Below are positions 6,364 through 9,952 of a stretch of DNA of 9,952 nucleotides, piece after piece. The notes under the pieces were generated by a model. The model did not search any database and had not been told where the DNA came from. It saw only the letters and a list, made by a program, of their open reading frames with translations. Origin of the DNA: Candidatus Rifleibacteriota bacterium (GTDB lineage: Bacteria; Riflebacteria; Ozemobacteria; Ozemobacterales; Ozemobacteraceae); NCBI GenBank assembly GCA_017526725.1, contig JAFXRA010000385.1, positions 1-9,952 of the forward strand, given 5' to 3'. Every line of letters begins with the position of its first letter. The stretch's first letter is position 1. The translations under genes were made by a program, and so were the position numbers.

Positions 6364-7899
6364 ATGGAAACAAAATCAAAGGCTTTATTAATTATTCTTG
6401 ATGGTTATGGAGTTTCAGATTCACAGGAAGGCAATGCTATATACTCTGCTAAACCTGAATTCATAAACAAACTTTTTACAGAACGTCCTTATACAACTCT
6501 CGCTGCTTCTGGTCTAGAAGTTGGATTACCTGCAGGTCAAATGGGCAATTCCGAAGTAGGCCACTTAAATATTGGAGCTGGCCGCATTGTTTATCAGGAC
6601 ATCACAAGAATAAACAAAGCTATTGAAGATGGCGACTTTTTTACAAATAAAGCCATGAACGATGTTATGGATAAAATGATTGCCACCAATCATTCATTGC
6701 ATATCTATGGTCTTGTTTCTGACGGCGGTGTTCATAGCCATATTGAACATATTTATGCCATATTAGAACTTGCTAAGCGAAAAGGCCTGAAAAAACTCTT
6801 CATTCATTGCTTTACAGATGGCCGTGACACTTCTCCAACAAGCGGTGTTCATTATGTAAAAGCAGTCCAAGACAAAACTAAAGAACTAGGTGTTGGACGA
6901 ATAGCAACAGTATGTGGCCGTTTCTACGCTATGGATAGAGACAACAGATGGGAAAGAATCGAAAAAGCTTACCAGGCTCTTGTTCATGGTGTCGGTAACC
7001 GTTTCACCGACCCTGTAGAAGCTATAGAAGCTTCGTATAAAGATAATGTCACCGATGAATTTATTGTTCCTGTCGTAATAGAAGAAAATGGAAGCCCAGT
7101 AGCTACCATTGATGATGGCGATGCTATCCTTGCTTTCAATTTCAGAGCAGACAGAATGAGAGAAATTGCAAAAGTTTTTACAAAACCCGATTTCAACGAA
7201 TTCAAACGCAAAGAAATGAAAGTAGACTACGTAATGTTTACTAACTATGCAGATGAGTTCAAACTGCCGATGGTATTTCCTCCACAGCACCCAACTAATG
7301 TGCTCGGCGAAGTTATTTCCAAGAAAGGCTTAGCACAATTCAGACTCGCTGAAACCGAAAAATATGCTCACGTAACATATTTCACCAATGGTGGCGTAGA
7401 AACTCCATTCCCGTTAGAAGATCGTCAGGTTATTCCTTCTCCAAAGGTAAAAACTTACGATTTGAAACCGGAAATGTCAGCCTTTGAAGTTGGCGATACT
7501 CTTATTGAAAAACTCAGAAGTGAAAAATATTCTTTTATTATGGTTAACTTCGCAAATTGTGATATGGTCGGACATACCGGCATCATGGAAGCAGCAATGA
7601 AAGCTGTCAGCACAGTTAACAATGTTCTCTCAAAAGCAATTCCTGTTGCTTATGAACTTGGTTATGACTGTTTTATAACCGCTGATCACGGCAACGCTGA
7701 ACAGATGATTAATTTTAAGACTGGCGAACCTTTTACTGAACATACAACCAATGTTGTTCCTTTCTGTGTTGTTTCAAAGAAAAATCTAGAACTAAAAGCT
7801 TCTGGCAAACTTTGTGATATTGCTCCAACAATTTTAGATTTGATGGGCATAGAAAAACCTGCTGAAATGACTGGCTGCTCTCTTATATCAAAGAAGTAA
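6364..7899 (+). CDS. gpmI: 2,3-bisphosphoglycerate-independent phosphoglycerate mutase
   Basis: This 511-residue enzyme interconverts 3-phosphoglycerate and 2-phosphoglycerate in glycolysis and gluconeogenesis through a phosphoserine intermediate, using two Mn2+ ions. Asp13 in IILDGYG is a metal ligand. Ser63 in QMGNSEVGHLNIGAGR is the phosphorylated nucleophile. The phosphotransferase half includes FTDGRDTSP, GRFYAMDRDNRW and FNFRADRMRE. The C-terminal metal motifs are NFANCDMVGHTG, TADHGNAEQM and EHTTNVVPF. Length and motif order are standard for GpmI, with no gap or odd insertion. The start ATG has AGAAGG five bases upstream and a perfect promoter. It is followed 12 bases later by gmk, probably in one transcript. 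Confidence 0.97.
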   Translation: METKSKALLIILDGYGVSDSQEGNAIYSAKPEFINKLFTERPYTTLAASGLEVGLPAGQMGNSEVGHLNIGAGRIVYQDITRINKAIEDGDFFTNKAMNDVMDKMIATNHSLHIYGLVSDGGVHSHIEHIYAILELAKRKGLKKLFIHCFTDGRDTSPTSGVHYVKAVQDKTKELGVGRIATVCGRFYAMDRDNRWERIEKAYQALVHGVGNRFTDPVEAIEASYKDNVTDEFIVPVVIEENGSPVATIDDGDAILAFNFRADRMREIAKVFTKPDFNEFKRKEMKVDYVMFTNYADEFKLPMVFPPQHPTNVLGEVISKKGLAQFRLAETEKYAHVTYFTNGGVETPFPLEDRQVIPSPKVKTYDLKPEMSAFEVGDTLIEKLRSEKYSFIMVNFANCDMVGHTGIMEAAMKAVSTVNNVLSKAIPVAYELGYDCFITADHGNAEQMINFKTGEPFTEHTTNVVPFCVVSKKNLELKASGKLCDIAPTILDLMGIEKPAEMTGCSLISKK

Positions 7900-7911
7900 T
7901 CATAAAAAAAA

Positions 7912-8496
7912 ATGAATATTACACAAAATAAAAAAGGTTATATCTTTGTTGTTTCCGGCCCATCTGGAGTCGGGAAGACAGTTTTGTGCAACTATATTGT
8001 TGAAAAGTATAAACCAGATGTTGTTTATTCTATATCAACGACTTCTAGGGCTCCGCGAGGCGGAGAAAAAGATGGACAGGAATACAATTTCTGTACTGCA
8101 GCTCAATTTGAAGAAGCCATCAAGGAAAATGCTTTTGCAGAATGGGCTTGCGTTCACGGCAACTATTACGGAACCCCCCGCAAGTTTCTAATGGATAACG
8201 TTAATGACGGCAGACATGTCGTTCTTAATATTGATGTTCAAGGCGGCATGAAAATTCACAAAGAATATCCTGAAGCGATAATGATTTTTATTCTTCCACC
8301 TAGTTTCGAAGAATTAGAACATCGTATTCGCGGAAGGAATATGGATAGTGAAGAATCATTAAAAAAGCGCATGATAAATGCCAGAAAAGAAATAGACTAC
8401 TCAAAGCAGTACAAATATTGTCTAATCAATGATGATTTAGAAAAAGCTAAATCTGATTTGGAAAAGATATTTCTAACCTATATTAATAACGATTAA
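7912..8496 (+). CDS. gmk: Guanylate kinase
   Basis: Gmk (194 residues; E. coli 207) phosphorylates GMP to GDP with ATP in the cytoplasm, essential for GTP supply. The P-loop GPSGVGKT is at residues 16-23. The GMP-binding region follows with STTSRAPRGGEKDGQEYNF and FAEWACVHGNYYGTP. NIDVQGGMKI is the conserved DVQG segment, and RGRNMDSEESLKKRM is the Arg-bearing lid. All landmarks are present. The gap to gpmI is only 12 bases, and the A-rich leader has no clear Shine-Dalgarno sequence apart from AAGAAG at the end of gpmI, so translation may be coupled. Pairing of gmk with gpmI is not one of its commonest neighbourhoods (rpoZ, yicC or coaBC are more usual). Confidence 0.96.
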   Translation: MNITQNKKGYIFVVSGPSGVGKTVLCNYIVEKYKPDVVYSISTTSRAPRGGEKDGQEYNFCTAAQFEEAIKENAFAEWACVHGNYYGTPRKFLMDNVNDGRHVVLNIDVQGGMKIHKEYPEAIMIFILPPSFEELEHRIRGRNMDSEESLKKRMINARKEIDYSKQYKYCLINDDLEKAKSDLEKIFLTYINND

Positions 8497-8527
8497 AAAA
8501 ATAAACATTTTTTGTTCTTATGTACAC

Positions 8528-8556
8528 TTGACACTTTTGCTAATGATTCTTATAAT
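8528..8556 (+). promoter_or_regulatory. Perfect-consensus sigma-70 promoter of the FecR-domain gene
   Basis: TTGACA (8528-8533), 17 bases and TATAAT (8551-8556) match the consensus fully. A start near 8563 gives a leader of about 54 bases. This also shows that translation cannot begin at the upstream in-frame TTG at 8512. Confidence 0.87.
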
Positions 8557-8600
8557 CATAATAGTTTAATGTCACGTCTCTATAAGGACAGAAGTTTATC

Positions 8601-8606
8601 AGGAGG
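8601..8606 (+). promoter_or_regulatory. Ribosome binding site that fixes the FecR-domain protein start
   Basis: AGGAGG lies ten bases before the ATG at 8617, which begins a clean signal peptide. The in-frame extension back to TTG 8512 would run through the promoter and is rejected. Confidence 0.8.
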
Positions 8607-8616
8607 CTTTATAACT

Positions 8617-9396
8617 ATGAATCGCACCGCACTGTGCTTCCTTCTAGCTGTATTTTGTTTGTTGTTCTCTACTGCTTCTTTTGCAGAAGAACTTGTTCCA
8701 CTTGATGCTAAATTAGAAATAATTAGCGGTCAGGTTAAGCTTACACGTGTTGGTAGTAATAAAACTGATGTTATAAGTGAATCCTGTGATTTATACGCAG
8801 GTGATCTTCTCGAAACTCTAATAGATTCAAAAGCTACTTTAGCTTATGCTGACGGCACAAATATGCGTATTAAAGAAAGAACTTTAATCGAAGTTCAGCC
8901 AATGAGCATCAGAGTTTTCAAAGGTAAAACCTGGTATAAGTTTACAAAGAGAGGCACTGAATTCAGAATTGAAACTCCATCTCTCGTAGCTGGTATCAGA
9001 GGTACTGAATTTGAAGTAGCTGTTACTTCCCGTAAGAAAACTTCTGTTTCTGTAGTTGAAGGAGCTGTTGCAGTAAGAGGCAACAATGCTGGTGATGCTC
9101 TTCTTACCGAAGGTTTAGCTGCTTATGCTGATTCAGAAGGCGATCTTTCTAAGCCAGTTGAATTCAACACTGAACTCAAAAAGGCTGAATGGAGCGACAA
9201 GGATTGGCAAGTCACTTCTTCTGGGACTGATGTATACAAACTTTATATGGATTACATCAATTTGAAGAATGAATATGGTGAAGACGATCCAAGAGCTGTA
9301 GAAGCAATGGAAAGATTCAAAAAAGCAGACAAAAAAGAAAATAAAGCTTCTGAAACTCCAAAAAAAGCAGTTAGAAAGTCTGCTAGAAAACATTAA
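8617..9396 (+). CDS. Secreted FecR-domain protein
   Basis: The 259-residue protein begins with a typical signal peptide: NR, the hydrophobic core ALCFLLAVFCLLF, then STASFA and probable cleavage after Ala23 (A-EE). Residues about 33-150 form a FecR-type beta domain, with ISGQVKLTR, AGDLLET, ATLAYADGTNMRIKERTLIEV, FRIETPSLVAGIRGTEFEV and SVSVVEGAVAVRG. Classic FecR is an inner-membrane anti-sigma regulator paired with FecI and a TonB receptor. This one has neither the cytoplasmic N-terminal domain nor those neighbours. Stand-alone secreted FecR-domain proteins are common, and their role is mostly unknown. The C-terminus (about 195-259) is highly charged and ends in a Lys/Arg-rich tail (SETPKKAVRKSARKH), perhaps for binding a polyanion. 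It has its own perfect promoter, strong RBS and terminator, suggesting an abundant product. Function unassigned. Confidence 0.85.
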   Translation: MNRTALCFLLAVFCLLFSTASFAEELVPLDAKLEIISGQVKLTRVGSNKTDVISESCDLYAGDLLETLIDSKATLAYADGTNMRIKERTLIEVQPMSIRVFKGKTWYKFTKRGTEFRIETPSLVAGIRGTEFEVAVTSRKKTSVSVVEGAVAVRGNNAGDALLTEGLAAYADSEGDLSKPVEFNTELKKAEWSDKDWQVTSSGTDVYKLYMDYINLKNEYGEDDPRAVEAMERFKKADKKENKASETPKKAVRKSARKH

Positions 9397-9414
9397 TAAA
9401 TAAAGAGTAGTCAT

Positions 9415-9449
9415 AAAAAGACCACCTAGAGTTCTTAGGTGGTCTTTTT
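9415..9449. terminator. Bidirectional intrinsic terminator after the FecR-domain gene
   Basis: Perfect 14-base arms (9415-9428 and 9436-9449) with a seven-base loop form a GACCACCTA/TAGGTGGTC stem flanked by A5 on the left and T5 on the right. It can stop the FecR-domain transcript from the left and the converging partial gene from the right. Confidence 0.92.
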
Positions 9450-9607
9450 GTTTATGCTTAAAAAACAATCTATAAGTTGTTCAAAGATAATAAACCTATA
9501 ATGATTTGTCTATAGAATAAACTTCTTTTCCTGGAAATACTGCCTATATAATAAAGACTGTTTTTGTGTCAGGTCTTTTGCTCTCTAGCAGATTTTTACA
9601 TATCAGA

Positions 9608-9952
9608 TTATTTATAAACAGAAAATCTTATAAAACTATCAGGACTAATAGCTTTTTCGTATATTACTTCAAAATCTTTATTATCTTTTACCACACAGTC
9701 TTTGGCATATATTCCATTCTCAAATACCTGAATAACAATTAATTTATTCCAATATTTGTTTTCTTTAATATATGTTTTAAATACAGGGAAGTTCTTATTC
9801 AATGTTTCAATGCTAACAGAATTATATTTCAGAGGTGTAAGAAAATTAGAATAATCAGAAGCTAGCAGTAAATCATTCTTATTTTTGTATTTCTCTTCTA
9901 AAAAATTTATAAAAGTTTGAAAAACTCTATAAGAAGTGCCTTTCGCTCTATC
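9608..9952 (-). CDS. C-terminal fragment of an unrecognised protein (partial)
   Basis: The minus-strand frame is open from the right edge (first full codon GAT at 9952) to the TAA at 9608-9610, giving 114 residues. An internal TTG near 9802 could start a shorter product, but the frame is coding-like well before it, so this is the tail of a longer gene. The fragment has no transmembrane segment and no motif I can name. It is rich in Lys, Asn, Tyr and Phe (KNKNDLLLASDYSNF; NKLIVIQVFENGIYAKD) and ends IRFSVYK. Such tails occur in extracytoplasmic domains of membrane glycosyltransferases, but this is a guess. No promoter is visible because the 5' end is outside. It converges on the FecR-domain gene across the shared terminator at 9415-9449. 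Confidence 0.6.
   Translation of the reverse strand, partial: DRAKGTSYRVFQTFINFLEEKYKNKNDLLLASDYSNFLTPLKYNSVSIETLNKNFPVFKTYIKENKYWNKLIVIQVFENGIYAKDCVVKDNKDFEVIYEKAISPDSFIRFSVYK

Noticed and set aside
6886..7290. Minus-strand open frames at 6886-7290 and 6984-7211 inside gpmI
   Set aside because: They lie wholly within a gene with complete catalytic motifs, and neither translation resembles a protein family.
8496..8513. AAAAAAT-AAAC-ATTTTTT inverted repeat after gmk as a terminator
   Set aside because: The stem is A/T only and too weak; read-through into the FecR-domain gene cannot be excluded, but no real terminator is supported.
8512..8616. N-terminal extension of the FecR-domain protein back to a TTG at 8512
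   Set aside because: It would run through the perfect promoter and bury the signal peptide 35 residues inside; AGGAGG and ATG 8617 give a much better start.
9477..9578. Possible small RNA between the FecR-domain gene and the partial right-hand gene (TATAAT at 9497, AAAGAC/GTCTTT repeat at 9553-9578)
   Set aside because: The -35 spacing is only 14 bases, and the inverted repeat has six-base arms with a long loop; no convincing promoter-terminator pair.
1..9952. Search for a defence system, transposon, CRISPR array or tRNA gene
   Set aside because: No repeat-spacer pattern, transposase-like protein, terminal repeats or cloverleaf was seen; the window is housekeeping, chemotaxis and envelope genes.

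Overview
The window looks like ordinary chromosome of a motile, low-GC bacterium. Evidence for motility is a cheC-cheD pair with a FliA/SigD-type flagellar sigma factor. The order cheC, cheD, sigma matches the end of the Bacillus subtilis fla/che operon, and a CheC/CheD adaptation system is typical of Firmicutes, Thermotogae, spirochaetes and several uncultured phyla. A secreted FecR-domain protein and the poor match to any model genome fit a lesser-studied lineage better than a classic Firmicute, but I cannot name the phylum from the sequence. Start sites mix strong Shine-Dalgarno sequences with SD-less starts, and several promoters are at or near the sigma-70 consensus.

Layout. 1-2327 (minus): a membrane-anchored sulfatase/LTA-synthase-superfamily enzyme, cut by the window edge and split by an apparent -1 frameshift near a run of six A (coding strand). 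2471-3091 (plus): a two-TM HAMP-like protein with no output domain, ending at a perfect 15-bp bidirectional terminator. 5512-3165 (minus): operon cheC, cheD, an uncharacterised 125-residue membrane protein, fliA, behind a good sigma-70 promoter. 6205-5609 (minus): pth, with a promoter so close to the ATG that the mRNA should be leaderless. 6364-8496 (plus): gpmI and gmk, behind a perfect-consensus promoter. 8617-9396 (plus): the FecR-domain protein, with its own perfect-consensus promoter and a bidirectional terminator. 9952-9608 (minus): the C-terminal end of an unrecognised protein.

How it fits together: CheC (CheY-P phosphatase) and CheD (receptor deamidase) form a known adaptation pair, and fliA in the same transcript links their dose to that of the late flagellar sigma factor. 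The HAMP-like protein converges on this operon and may be signalling-related, but that is inference. pth, gpmI and gmk are housekeeping genes for translation, glycolysis and nucleotide metabolism. The split envelope enzyme, the unknown 125-residue protein in the chemotaxis operon, the leaderless pth and the FecR orphan are the points most worth checking. I see no mobile element, CRISPR array, RNA gene or defence system, and no stretch above 300 bases lacks a gene.
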